64,000 nt of DNA from positions 87,924 through 151,923 of the forward strand of contig DAORJK010000006.1 in assembly GCA_035438985.1 (NCBI GenBank), read 5' to 3'. The notes under the pieces were generated by a model. That model searched no databases. It was not told the origin of the DNA and saw nothing but the letters and a program-made list of their open reading frames with translations. The translations under genes were made by a program, and so were the position numbers. The stretch comes from UBA4408 sp002389785 (GTDB lineage: Bacteria; Bacteroidota; Bacteroidia; UBA4408). Positions 26,173 through 35,683 of this stretch are shown in pieces. How positions within the stretch are numbered: the stretch's first letter is position 1; each line of letters starts with the position of its first letter.

Positions 26173-29100
26173 TTATTTTTTTGAGCTTTCTCTAATTGCA
26201 TCTTCCAATTTCATCTTATTTCCACCCTTAAATGCAACAACAAAAGCATCCGGTAATCCTTCCTGTATCACTTCATCTTTTAAATTATTGGCCGATTTAA
26301 TATCGCGTAAATTACCAATGGTATAAATATTTAAACTATCCGATGTTTGATAATGATCAATTCCACGACTCGATAATTTTAAAAATATCGCCGCAATTTC
26401 TAAAGGTATTTCTGAACGAAACACTCCTATTTGCACTTTAAATACGATGGTATTTGAAGCTTGATTCTTGAGACCTTCAACCGGTAATGCTATTTTATTA
26501 GCACCTTCGCCTGAAGTATTTTCTTTCTCCACACGCACGGTTGGAACTACCTGATTTAATCCGGTAATTCTAGCATTCGAATTTATTTCAGGTTGCTTAT
26601 TTAAATTCGGAGAATTAGCGAATATAGCCTTGCCTTTCTCTGCTTCCAACTGCTTAGCCTGCTCCACCGGAATTCTGCTTCCATTGAAATAGGTAGTAAC
26701 AAAAGCATCCTTCACACCAATATCAACTATACTTGCTTTTGCTGTGGTGGCCATTTCTAAATTATCGAACACTCCCGAAGTATAACGGTACAAACCATTC
26801 GGCGTGCGCTCAAAATAAAGTGGCTGTATGTTAAATAATTGATTTGCTAAAATTGGTTTTGAATACACTCCTACCTGCACCGTATACACTAATCCCTTTA
26901 CTTCCTCAAAACTTACTGAAGGAGCAACCGGCCCAGTATCACTTTCAAGTATGGTTTGCTTTTCAACTGCTTTCACCGGCAATTCTTCTTGTTTCTGTAT
27001 GGTCTTAGTAGCTTCGGCTATTGGTTCATTTACACTTTTAACCGTATCGGTTGTAGATTTTAGCTCTTCGCTAATTTGTTTATTTTTCAATGCATTGCTG
27101 GCAAATGTTCCACTAGTATCCACTTTAACTTCTTTTGCTTTTTCCTCATTTTTCACAGGTTCCTTAGCAGCAGCAATGGTTAATTTATTTTCTGCTACTC
27201 CGTCTCCAACACAAGTATTTCCTGCTCTAACCATCGCTATTGCTTCTGGTATTGAAACGCGCTTACCATTGCAAAAAGCAACCACAAAAGCATCTTTATA
27301 TCCAAGTCCGTTGATTTCACGTTTGGCTGAATTAGCTGCTTCCATGTTTTTAAAATATCCCGCAGTATAACGTGTAATTCCGGTCGGAGTTGTTTCACCG
27401 CTTATAGGATCAAATCCTTTGAATAAATCCTGAGGGATAGGATTGCGAAAGGCTCCAATTTGTACTTTAAATACTATACCCGAAGGCAAAGCAGTATTAA
27501 TAGGTATAGGGTTATTCTTACTGTACACTGCATTAGTTACTTTGCTAAATACAGCTTCTTGAGCAAGTTCGTTTCGCTCATTCACCACTAACTTTATGTC
27601 GCTGCTCACGGCTGGTTGCGTGTTTTGTGTATTTTCAACTTTTACCTCTTCAACCTTAGTTACGCTTGCTGTTTCCTTCGATTCAATTGAGGTTTCAGGG
27701 GTAGTGGTAGCAACCTCTTTACTTTGACTATTTTCAGCTGTTTCGTCAGAAACCTTCACCGAACTGGCAGTTTTACTTTGGTTTTGACTACTTACATTTT
27801 CTACAAGCGGCTGAGTAGTTTCTTCCGTTTTCTTAGGTTGTTCAATAGCTACTTGTGCTGTTTCATTGCTGATAGTTGAACTAGCTTGTTTGTTTACAGC
27901 ACTGGAAGTAGTATTGTCGGCAAGCTGGTTCTGTACAGGTTTTTGGGTCTTAGCTGCAGCAAGTTGGCGACCGGGTTTAATTCCTTGTTTAGACGAATTC
28001 ATCACCGCTACTAAAATATCCCTATCGGTTTCGCTCAATCGATCGATGTAGCGTGCTGCACTATTCTTGTTATCTACAGAAGCTGCTTTCAATCGGCGTG
28101 CAACACTATAACTTGAATCTGCTCTATCTTTTTTATCGTTTGCTTGATAAGTTGCCTCTGCCGCTCGTGATAAAAGTTGTTGCATTTGCAAAGTGTCTTT
28201 TGATTGTGAAGCTTGGGTTATAAAATCCTCAGCTCTTAAAGAATCTACCACCGATTGCTTTTTTAAGTCATCGCCCCGCTCAGCATAAAAGGAGGATTGC
28301 TGCATATTTTCGGTAGCCGCCACCAACAAACCATTGTAATATTTGTAGTAAGGCGAAGTTACTACACTGTCGGAAATTGCTTTGTTTACAGTCACCGACG
28401 ATTTCATGGTATCGGTTGGATATACAAAAGCCTGCTCGCGTTCTTGAATTAAACTATCGCTAATTTGTGTTTGGGCCACTTCCGGATTAGCAGTTGCAGC
28501 AGGATTATTGGATACCGGTTCTGATAATGCTGCCTGTTTGCCGGATTCAGTATTTGTGGTTGATTGCTGAGTACTTGCGGTCGGACTTGTGGTTACTGTT
28601 TGATTGTTTGTTACCGGACTTGTGGTAGTTGATGGATTGTTTGATTCTGAAGCGGTTGATTTGTTTTCGACAATAGGAGTTGCTACCGGTGAAGTAGTAG
28701 TTGTTTCACCAACTGTTGTCGGTGTCTTTGTATCAGTAGAATTCACTGTTTCGTTGGAAACAGTTGATGCGCTTTTAGATGCATCATTTTCAGCTTGTTT
28801 TACTTCTGCTATGGACTGCGAGTTAGTTGTACTTGTTGTTACTTTTTCAATAGCAGTTTCATCGTTTGCAGCGTTATTGGAGGTTGTTGCAGGTGTTGTT
28901 ACTTGTGTCGCTTGCGCTAATTGATTTTGTCTAGTTTCCGTATTAGCTGTTTTTATTGTATCGGCAGAGGCTGTATATACAGGAACACCATAAGTTGATA
29001 AAGCCCTTACTTGTTTTTCAATAGCCGTTTTTTCGAGTGCAACAATTTTTTTCATTTCTGCTTCCTTTAGTGAAGCATCTGATATTGATTTAGAAGTTTC

Positions 29101-32100
29101 ACTTTTGATACTTGCTTCATTAAAATAATAAGCTGCTTCAGCAACCAACATTTCAGCGCGCGAAACATTATCACTTTCCATTTTTGCACTATTTGCGCTA
29201 GCTTTTTTCAACTCATCAGCATAGTTTGAAAACTCTATTCCATTAGCTACCGAATGCGCCTTCAAGGATTCAATTTTTTTCACATACATTTCCTTTTGGG
29301 TGGCCGCAAGTAATTTACCCAATTTGTCAGCTTGTGCTGAATCGGTATTTTGCGCAAGCAATTTTTTTAGGGAATCTTCTTCTACTTTTAAGTTTTGTAC
29401 TTCAAGGTTAATTTTATCTGCTTTGCGAGCCTGCACTTTTGCTGATTCACTAGCGAAAGCATTTTCAAGCTTTATAGTATCGGTTGCATTTTGAACCACT
29501 CCAAGTGATGGAGGTGTAGTGTTGTTTGGTGAAACAGTAGGTGTAGTAACTGATTTACTATCTACAGGATTTTCTGCTTTGGGTTCTGAAGTAGTGGTGT
29601 TTTCAGCGAGTGCAATTGGGGTTGCGGCAGCTGCAATTTTTCCTTTTAACTCATTTAATTCTACCAGAGTTTTATTCAATTCAGTAAGCTCTTCACTGGT
29701 TTTACCCTGTGCCACTTGACTTTGTGTTTGTGCTAATTTAGTATCCGCAATTTTGGTCCACGACTCTGCAAGTAGTTTATTAGCCTTATTTCGTTCAGTA
29801 ACATCTGCTATTTTGTTAACCATTTCCAATTGTTGGTTATAGTCTTCTTCCAGCTTATCCATGTCAACCGGTTCAGCAGCTGCGCTCACTTCAACATTTT
29901 CAGTTTTTGCTACTTCCTTCGTGGCTTCAGTGGTTGGTTCAGAAATAGTTTCTTTGCTAGTAATTACAGCAATTGTGCTATCGGTTTTGGCAACTTGATT
30001 TTCGCTCGTGCCAGTTGTAATCGCTGTTGTTTTTGCCGGCTCTTCTGTGCTTGCAGTGTTTTGCTTGCCGGATGTTTCTTCTGTAGTTTTTGAACTTTCA
30101 GCGAGCTGGGAAGTTTCGGTTGGACTGTTTGTTTGGCTTTGGTTATTTTCAGCCAATGTATTACTAGCTTGAGTTGCTTGGTTTACACCGGAAATGCTAT
30201 CGCTTTTAGTTGGGCTAGTCGTGGCTAAATTGCTTGTTTCTGAAGTTTTTACAACAGCGGTTTGTGTGTTCGATTGATTAACCTCCGTCGCAGTGGTAAG
30301 TGCAATTTCCGGAGTAGGGCTGTTCATGGCCTTTAGGTTCTCGAGTTCAGTAACGCGCGACTGCAAAGAAGCTCTTTCATTTTTATCTTTAGAATTTGCT
30401 TGTTGAGTTTTTATGGATGCAATTTCCTTATCCCAATTCGCGTTCATTTGTACACGCACTTTGTTTTTTTGTTCTTCGCGTTTTACCGGATCACTAATCT
30501 TATTGGCTTGTGACATTTTTGCCGAAAAATTATCAGCAGTAACAGGCGACTTTCCTATTTCTGTTGTTATAAATGCATCAGCTGCTGCATCATTGATATC
30601 GCTATTATTGGGTTGCAATACCGGTTCAATTTTAGCCAGTGTGTTTGCCCTTCCTAAATCAATGGCCAATTCATTACCCAAAGTAATTTTTTCCTGAACA
30701 GTTGGTGCAGGTAAATTTGCACCTTCTTTTAAATCGTTCATTACACTCGCCACAATCTGTGATTGATTTTTTAAATCATCCGCTTCTTGTCTTAACTGAT
30801 TCTCTAAGGCTGAATTATCCTGTAATTTTTTTTGTTTGTCGGCTTTCTCTTGCGTCAATTCCGCTATCTGTTTATCAATTTCTTTTACAGTACCTGCATC
30901 GCTTGTGCTCGCTTTATCTTTAGCAAGAGATTCAGCTTTGAGCTCAATATCTAGAATTTCGGTACGCATTAATTTTGAACGCGATTCAGCCGCATCAGCC
31001 TGTTGTTGTTTAGCCTCGGCCATTTCAATTAAATCGGTAGACGCAGATTCTGCAATGTTTCTTTGCGGTATTTCTTCGGGCAAATTATTCTTTTGAGCTG
31101 TTAACTTAGCGATGGATTCCTTTGAATTAATTTGTACGGCTTTATCCAATTCTTTAGCATAATTCATCGATTGATCGGCTTCAGCCTGTTTGCTCGAAGC
31201 ATCTTCCTCTATATTTTTGGCAATGGTGTAAATTGCATACGCTTGCATGGTTGCAGCTTTTGCTTCCTTTTTTAACTGATTGGCCTTTTCAACTTCGCTT
31301 GCTTTCTCTTGTGTGCTGGCAATGGTTTGTGCATTTTTCTCGATAGTTTCGGCACTGCTCAATTTACTTTTGGCCGCATCCATTTTGGATTTTGACAAGG
31401 CATATGCTTGATCCGATTTCAATTTTAACTTATCTGCTTCAGCTTGTGTGTCCTTTGCATCTTGATAGGCAATATTCAATAAATCCTGATTGCTAAGGTT
31501 GGAAACTTTAGGTTCTTCCACTACCGGCTTTACTTCGGCTACATAATTCACTTCCAGTTTAGCTTTGGCTTTCAATAAGGCTTGCAAATTAGCTTCGTTA
31601 ATGGCAGCATCATCAAAAATATTCTCCACCAAAAGTTTATCATTTTTAATACTGATTTTTTGCTGTAAGGTTCCCAAATCCTTTTTATCGGGAACAATTA
31701 CAGTTTCAGTTTTCATTGGACTAACTTCACTTTCAACATTAAAAATATACTTACCGCTACTAGGCAAAGGAATGCTGTAGTTTCCAGTTTTAGGATCAGA
31801 TTTGTAAACACCAATAATGTTTTTTGTTTCACTATCTCTTACAGTAATTGTTGCTTCGGGGTGTGAGTTTTCGTCGCTCCCTGAAAATACACCCGAAATA
31901 AGAGCTATAGAGGGCGGTTGTGGTCCGATTTTAATTTTATAAACATTAATGTTTCCTTGACCACTTGTTCTACGAGAAGAAAAATAGGCGATTTTATTCA
32001 CATCATCTGCAACATACAAGATATCGTCATCAGGCGTATTTATTGCAAAATCCATATTCTCGGGCGTCCCCCAGGTACCACTCGCCGGATTGTAGATCGA

Positions 32101-32958
32101 TTTAAATACATCATAACCTCCCATTGAATTATGCCCCTTAGAGCAAAAATACAAGGTGGTGCCATCTGCACTAACAAATGGGAAATCTTCATCGTACGGA
32201 GAGTTTATTGTAGCATCAAGACGTATAGGATTTGTCCAGTCGCCATTATCCATGCGTTTTACTTTGTAAATGTCTTTCCCATTTTTATCGTTCGCACCAT
32301 AGCTCGAAAAATAAATTTCGTTTTTGGTAGGATTCAGCACTACAACCGATTCTTCATTCTTCTTTTTATCTAGATCGGTTTTAAAATCATCCGGCTTCAC
32401 GAGCAACTTTAACCCCAGTGAGCTTAAATCGTAGGCTCTGAAATAATCAGTTAGTTTCAGTTCCTTTTTGTCCATAACGGTTAAATCACTGATGTTTTTT
32501 AAGAGCTCCATCCCGTTGCGGCACATATCCAATTGGCGGTCAACCGGAAATTTATCAAGGTCTACCTTTTGAGCTTTTAACTTAAAGGTATTGTAGGCAT
32601 TAAGTGCACTCGAAAAACGATAATTTAAATGATAGGCCTTTCCTAAATAATAAAAAACAGCATTGGGTGTTTCTGCATTGCGCGAAGCAAACTCGAGGTA
32701 CGAAATAGGTTTTTCTCGATCGTTACCGGCTTCAAGTGCGCATACACCAAACCGGTAATTGTAAACAGGATCTTTGGCATAAAAACTCAACAATTGAGAG
32801 TAAAGCGGAAGCGCTGAAGTAAAATCTCCTGCATCAAAATATTTTTGTGCTTGCTTTTTTACATCCGATTCAGACGTATTTTGAGCTTGTACTGCACCTG
32901 TTATACAAATGCAAAAGCTTAAAAACACCAGTTTAAAATAAGTAGAGAGTAATCTCAT
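26173..32958 (-). CDS. Giant envelope protein: TPR, PD40 propeller, CRD, coiled coils, three SPOR-like repeats
   Basis: A 2261-residue secreted or periplasmic protein with a signal peptide (cleavage near residue 25, A-V-Q-A-Q). Domains in order: TPR-like repeats at about 30-155; PD40/WD40-like propeller at about 200-345 (S-A-D-G-T-T-L-Y-F-C-S); a carboxypeptidase-regulatory-like domain at about 352-410; long alanine/lysine-rich coiled coils; Ser/Thr/Asn/Gln-rich low-complexity linkers around 900-1080 and 1330-1480; then three SPOR-like repeats at about 1828-1905, 2022-2100 and 2170-2261, each with V-F/Y-x-V-Q-(I/V)-G-(A/V)-(F/Y). TPR-PD40-CRD is the plan of PorE, where the fourth domain is OmpA; here SPOR repeats, which bind denuded peptidoglycan, take that place. 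Function unknown; a cell-wall-anchored spacer or septal protein is the best guess. Confidence 0.85.
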   Translation of the reverse strand: MRLLSTYFKLVFLSFCICITGAVQAQNTSESDVKKQAQKYFDAGDFTSALPLYSQLLSFYAKDPVYNYRFGVCALEAGNDREKPISYLEFASRNAETPNAVFYYLGKAYHLNYRFSSALNAYNTFKLKAQKVDLDKFPVDRQLDMCRNGMELLKNISDLTVMDKKELKLTDYFRAYDLSSLGLKLLVKPDDFKTDLDKKKNEESVVVLNPTKNEIYFSSYGANDKNGKDIYKVKRMDNGDWTNPIRLDATINSPYDEDFPFVSADGTTLYFCSKGHNSMGGYDVFKSIYNPASGTWGTPENMDFAINTPDDDILYVADDVNKIAYFSSRRTSGQGNINVYKIKIGPQPPSIALISGVFSGSDENSHPEATITVRDSETKNIIGVYKSDPKTGNYSIPLPSSGKYIFNVESEVSPMKTETVIVPDKKDLGTLQQKISIKNDKLLVENIFDDAAINEANLQALLKAKAKLEVNYVAEVKPVVEEPKVSNLSNQDLLNIAYQDAKDTQAEADKLKLKSDQAYALSKSKMDAAKSKLSSAETIEKNAQTIASTQEKASEVEKANQLKKEAKAATMQAYAIYTIAKNIEEDASSKQAEADQSMNYAKELDKAVQINSKESIAKLTAQKNNLPEEIPQRNIAESASTDLIEMAEAKQQQADAAESRSKLMRTEILDIELKAESLAKDKASTSDAGTVKEIDKQIAELTQEKADKQKKLQDNSALENQLRQEADDLKNQSQIVASVMNDLKEGANLPAPTVQEKITLGNELAIDLGRANTLAKIEPVLQPNNSDINDAAADAFITTEIGKSPVTADNFSAKMSQANKISDPVKREEQKNKVRVQMNANWDKEIASIKTQQANSKDKNERASLQSRVTELENLKAMNSPTPEIALTTATEVNQSNTQTAVVKTSETSNLATTSPTKSDSISGVNQATQASNTLAENNQSQTNSPTETSQLAESSKTTEETSGKQNTASTEEPAKTTAITTGTSENQVAKTDSTIAVITSKETISEPTTEATKEVAKTENVEVSAAAEPVDMDKLEEDYNQQLEMVNKIADVTERNKANKLLAESWTKIADTKLAQTQSQVAQGKTSEELTELNKTLVELNELKGKIAAAATPIALAENTTTSEPKAENPVDSKSVTTPTVSPNNTTPPSLGVVQNATDTIKLENAFASESAKVQARKADKINLEVQNLKVEEDSLKKLLAQNTDSAQADKLGKLLAATQKEMYVKKIESLKAHSVANGIEFSNYADELKKASANSAKMESDNVSRAEMLVAEAAYYFNEASIKSETSKSISDASLKEAEMKKIVALEKTAIEKQVRALSTYGVPVYTASADTIKTANTETRQNQLAQATQVTTPATTSNNAANDETAIEKVTTSTTNSQSIAEVKQAENDASKSASTVSNETVNSTDTKTPTTVGETTTTSPVATPIVENKSTASESNNPSTTTSPVTNNQTVTTSPTASTQQSTTNTESGKQAALSEPVSNNPAATANPEVAQTQISDSLIQEREQAFVYPTDTMKSSVTVNKAISDSVVTSPYYKYYNGLLVAATENMQQSSFYAERGDDLKKQSVVDSLRAEDFITQASQSKDTLQMQQLLSRAAEATYQANDKKDRADSSYSVARRLKAASVDNKNSAARYIDRLSETDRDILVAVMNSSKQGIKPGRQLAAAKTQKPVQNQLADNTTSSAVNKQASSTISNETAQVAIEQPKKTEETTQPLVENVSSQNQSKTASSVKVSDETAENSQSKEVATTTPETSIESKETASVTKVEEVKVENTQNTQPAVSSDIKLVVNERNELAQEAVFSKVTNAVYSKNNPIPINTALPSGIVFKVQIGAFRNPIPQDLFKGFDPISGETTPTGITRYTAGYFKNMEAANSAKREINGLGYKDAFVVAFCNGKRVSIPEAIAMVRAGNTCVGDGVAENKLTIAAAKEPVKNEEKAKEVKVDTSGTFASNALKNKQISEELKSTTDTVKSVNEPIAEATKTIQKQEELPVKAVEKQTILESDTGPVAPSVSFEEVKGLVYTVQVGVYSKPILANQLFNIQPLYFERTPNGLYRYTSGVFDNLEMATTAKASIVDIGVKDAFVTTYFNGSRIPVEQAKQLEAEKGKAIFANSPNLNKQPEINSNARITGLNQVVPTVRVEKENTSGEGANKIALPVEGLKNQASNTIVFKVQIGVFRSEIPLEIAAIFLKLSSRGIDHYQTSDSLNIYTIGNLRDIKSANNLKDEVIQEGLPDAFVVAFKGGNKMKLEDAIRESSKK

Positions 32959-33434
32959 AGAGACAAAACCTGCTAAAATTGTTAGTTTTGATAATCAATT
33001 AACTATATAAAATAATTGCACAAAATACTAAATTTAAACACGTTTATTCTGTCATAATAGAGTTTTTATACACGGGTTTTTAACCATCGATATTTGATAA
33101 AGTAGTATTTTTTGTTGTGCCGCTTAGATGATTCAAAAGGTGGTTAAATTCCACAACCATTCAAACAAGTTACTGCAATAAATAAATCTACCATCCATAC
33201 AGCTATTCTATTTCCAGCTTGATTAATATTCAAAATCAACGAAAATACATCCGGAAAATAGTTCAGCACTATTTTTAAAAATGCTAGTTTTATAAAAAAC
33301 GAACCACTGATGTAAGAAAATCTTAGCAAGGTTATGGATTCTAATACATCGCAATGCCAGGATGGGAAACTAAAAAAGGTTGCTCCAATTACTGAAAGTT
33401 GGTAGGCTATTATTTTATAAAGAAGTGTTGGGTT
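32959..33434. other. AT-rich intergenic region with no supported gene
   Basis: A 476-bp region between the giant SPOR protein and DUF2200. It must contain the promoter of the giant gene. A 61-codon minus-strand frame at 33144-33329 is hydrophobic but has no recognisable family and no conserved context, so it is left uncalled. I saw no hairpin terminator or RNA gene. Confidence 0.35.
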
Positions 33435-33803
33435 TTAAACATCGCTTCTCAATATTTTTTCGAGCTTTTTTCCTTTTGCTAATTCATCAACTAACTTATC
33501 TAAATACCTTACTTTTCGGGTTAATGGATGATCAATTTCTTCAATTCTATATCCGCAAATAACTCCCTTTATTTGATTGACGTTTGGATGTAGTTTTGCC
33601 TGTTTGAAAAACTCCTCAAAATTTACGTTCTGTTCACAAAGCTGTTTAAGTTTCACTGAATCAAAGCCGGTCAACCATTCAATAACTTGTTGCAGTTCGT
33701 CAACGGTTCGACCCTTTCGGACAACCTTTGTAACATAGTGCGGATAAACTGATGCTACAGTCATTTTTGCAATTTTTTGGTTGTGTTCCTCAGTAACTTT
33801 CAT
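33435..33803 (-). CDS. DUF2200 domain protein
   Basis: A 122-residue cytoplasmic protein matching the DUF2200 family across its whole length, from I-A-K-M-T-V-A-S-V-Y-P-H-Y through G-V-I-C-G-Y-R-I-E-E-I to L-M-x-K-I-R-type C-terminal residues (here P-L-T-R-K-V-R-Y-L-D-K-L-V-D-E-L-A-K-G). The biochemical role of the family is unknown. It begins 1 bp after the stop of the DUF1801 gene, so the two are probably co-transcribed. Confidence 0.87.
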   Translation of the reverse strand: MKVTEEHNQKIAKMTVASVYPHYVTKVVRKGRTVDELQQVIEWLTGFDSVKLKQLCEQNVNFEEFFKQAKLHPNVNQIKGVICGYRIEEIDHPLTRKVRYLDKLVDELAKGKKLEKILRSDV

Positions 33804-33804
33804 C

Positions 33805-34197
33805 TTATTTCAATCGCTCTAATTTTCCCTTTTTCTTCACAATGTTTTTATAATCGTATTGAATTTCCCTTGCCTTTTTTAAACAACGCTTAACAAGTTT
33901 CAAATCTATTTCATCCGGTGTTGAAAAAGTTAACGATGCATCTTTAAATTTACCGGAACCGGGTTTTAATTCAGGCTCACCAAACTCGACACCACTCCAA
34001 AATAGCAAGCGAATTCCACTTTTTAATTTGCTGTAACCAACAATTGGATTACCGTCTAAAAACCAAACCGGATGTGCATGCCAAATTTTGTTCTCAGCAT
34101 CTGTGTAAACAGCATCAATGGTAACTGCCAGCAAATTGCAGATTTCTTTTTCAGACTCAATTTGCTTTTTATTATAAGCTACAACTTCAGAATTCAT
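33805..34197 (-). CDS. DUF1801 domain protein (YdhG-like)
   Basis: A 130-residue protein of the DUF1801/YdhG-like fold. Recognisable features are I-W-H-A-H-P-V-W-F-L-D-G-N-P-I-V-G-Y, the F-W-S-G-V-E-F strand, and the C-terminal K-K-A-R-E-I-Q-Y-D-Y helix. Members are small cytosolic proteins; Bacillus YdhG/FrataxinYdhG relatives were linked to iron handling, but this does not carry over with confidence. It forms a two-gene minus-strand unit with DUF2200. The surrounding genes give no clue to its role. Confidence 0.83.
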   Translation of the reverse strand: MNSEVVAYNKKQIESEKEICNLLAVTIDAVYTDAENKIWHAHPVWFLDGNPIVGYSKLKSGIRLLFWSGVEFGEPELKPGSGKFKDASLTFSTPDEIDLKLVKRCLKKAREIQYDYKNIVKKKGKLERLK

Positions 34198-34298
34198 TTA
34201 GATTAAAATTTAAACAGCACACAAGGTAATGTTTTTCTTATGGCGTGAGAAATAATTCTAAAATTTTTCATTTACTTTAATCCAGCTAAAACTAAAAT

Positions 34299-35282
34299 AT
34301 GTACCTGGTAATTGATTTTCATTGCGACATGCTCTCTTACTTGCTCGAAGCGCCCAATCCGCAACCCAACCAACTCGCGAGCATAGGTTGCAGTATTCCT
34401 GCAATGCTGCAAGGAAAGGTAGTGCTTCAAATTATGGCAATTTATACTACTGTTGAACCAGGAAGCACTGTCAAAGGGTTACGGCAAAGTGTATTGTTTA
34501 ATGAATTGATTCGAACCCATTCAACAAAACTTCAAAAGTTTGATAGCACATTTTTAGCCAGAGGGCTCAGTGATAGTAACTCAATTACTTGTATGACGTC
34601 TATCGAAAATGCTGCCTCTTTTGCGGAAGAAAATGAACCACTCTCTGTGTCTTTTGAAAGGCTGGAAAAAATAATTACAAGCACCGGAAAATTAGCATAC
34701 ATAGGTTTAACACATCATGGCGAAAACCGTTTTGGTGGTGGAAACAGCACTGCTGTTGGCCTCAAAAAGGATGGTGAAGCATTACTTGAATATTTATCCG
34801 GAAAAAAAATTGGGCTAGATTTTTCTCACACCAGCGATGCACTTGCATACGATATACTTACTCATATTTCTAAAAATAATTTACAAGTACCTATTTTAGC
34901 AAGTCACTCCAATTTTAGATCGGTGTACAATCATCCTCGAAACTTACCGGATGAAATTGCACGTGAAATTATTTTACAGAAAGGACTCATTGGCATGAAC
35001 TTCTTACGTGCTTTTGTTAATGATAAAAATCCTGATGCATTGTTAGATCATATTGAATACGGAATGAAGCTTGGCGCAGAAGATGCACTCTGCTTTGGCG
35101 CCGATTTCTTTTATACCGAAAGCCATCCCGATCAAAGTAGGGTTCCATTTTTTTATCCTCAACATCAAAATGCAGCTTCCTATCCTACCATACTTGACTC
35201 GCTTACAAACAAGTATTCAATGGGGCAGTTAAAAAAACTTAGTCATAAAAATGGAATCAATTTTATTGCAGGTTTATGCTAG
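34299..35282 (+). CDS. M19-family membrane dipeptidase (renal dipeptidase-like)
   Basis: A 327-residue zinc peptidase of the M19 family, which cleaves dipeptides, often with a D-amino acid at the second position. The metal-binding H-x-D is F-H-C-D near residue 8. Other family positions are the bridging Glu in T-S-I-E-N-A, the H-H of L-T-H-H-G-E-N-R-F, the H-S of A-S-H-S-N-F-R-S-V, and G-A-D-F-F in the last active-site loop. No signal peptide is seen, so it is likely cytoplasmic despite the family name. It is transcribed divergently from the DUF1801/DUF2200 pair. The substrate cannot be named. Confidence 0.9.
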   Translation: MYLVIDFHCDMLSYLLEAPNPQPNQLASIGCSIPAMLQGKVVLQIMAIYTTVEPGSTVKGLRQSVLFNELIRTHSTKLQKFDSTFLARGLSDSNSITCMTSIENAASFAEENEPLSVSFERLEKIITSTGKLAYIGLTHHGENRFGGGNSTAVGLKKDGEALLEYLSGKKIGLDFSHTSDALAYDILTHISKNNLQVPILASHSNFRSVYNHPRNLPDEIAREIILQKGLIGMNFLRAFVNDKNPDALLDHIEYGMKLGAEDALCFGADFFYTESHPDQSRVPFFYPQHQNAASYPTILDSLTNKYSMGQLKKLSHKNGINFIAGLC

Positions 35283-35632
35283 AATAATTTTCATTTTATC
35301 ACCACGCAACTTCCAATCATCAAAATTGTACTAGCATTGCGTCACTTTTTTTTGAATAGCCCATTCTGATTTAGTTGGCGTTAAAAAGTAGGTTGAATAT
35401 AATTGAGATTTAACTTTTTGAACTTACGAATCAAGACTACGCTTAATAAAAAAACCTACTTCCTACTATTTTACTCATAACTACTCATTCACTGCGAATT
35501 ATTTGAATAACAACACAGTGAAACTAGATGCAATTCAATGACTGACTTAAAGCGATAAATAATACAATCTATAAATTGATTTTTTAAGGAATCAACAAAT
35601 TTTTTAACTAAAGTGTAATTATCCCTTTACAA
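35283..35632. other. Intergenic region with a 9-bp inverted repeat
   Basis: A stretch between the M19 dipeptidase and the fumC promoter. It contains the inverted pair AAGTAGGTT (35386-35394) and AACCTACTT (35453-35461), separated by 58 bp. The spacing is too wide for a terminator, and no U-run follows. No gene or RNA was recognised. Confidence 0.35.
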
Positions 35633-35663
35633 TTTCGACTATCCCGTTGATTTTATAAATTTG
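35633..35663 (+). promoter_or_regulatory. fumC promoter (Bacteroidota -33/-7 type)
   Basis: TTTC at 35633-35636 and TAAATTTG at 35656-35663 are separated by exactly 19 bp. The Bacteroidota consensus is TTTG-N19-TAnnTTTG, so there is one mismatch. Transcription should start about 7 bp downstream, leaving a short leader before the ATG at 35684. Confidence 0.65.
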
Positions 35664-35683
35664 CCTTCCAAATAAAATCAACA

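Noticed and set aside
27866..31780. Many plus-strand frames of 60-140 codons inside the giant SPOR gene
   Set aside because: They are shadows of biased low-complexity and helical coding sequence on the opposite strand.
33144..33329. 61-codon hydrophobic minus-strand frame in an intergenic region
   Set aside because: It has no recognisable family, no promoter or ribosome-binding support and no partner gene; composition matches AT-rich noncoding DNA.
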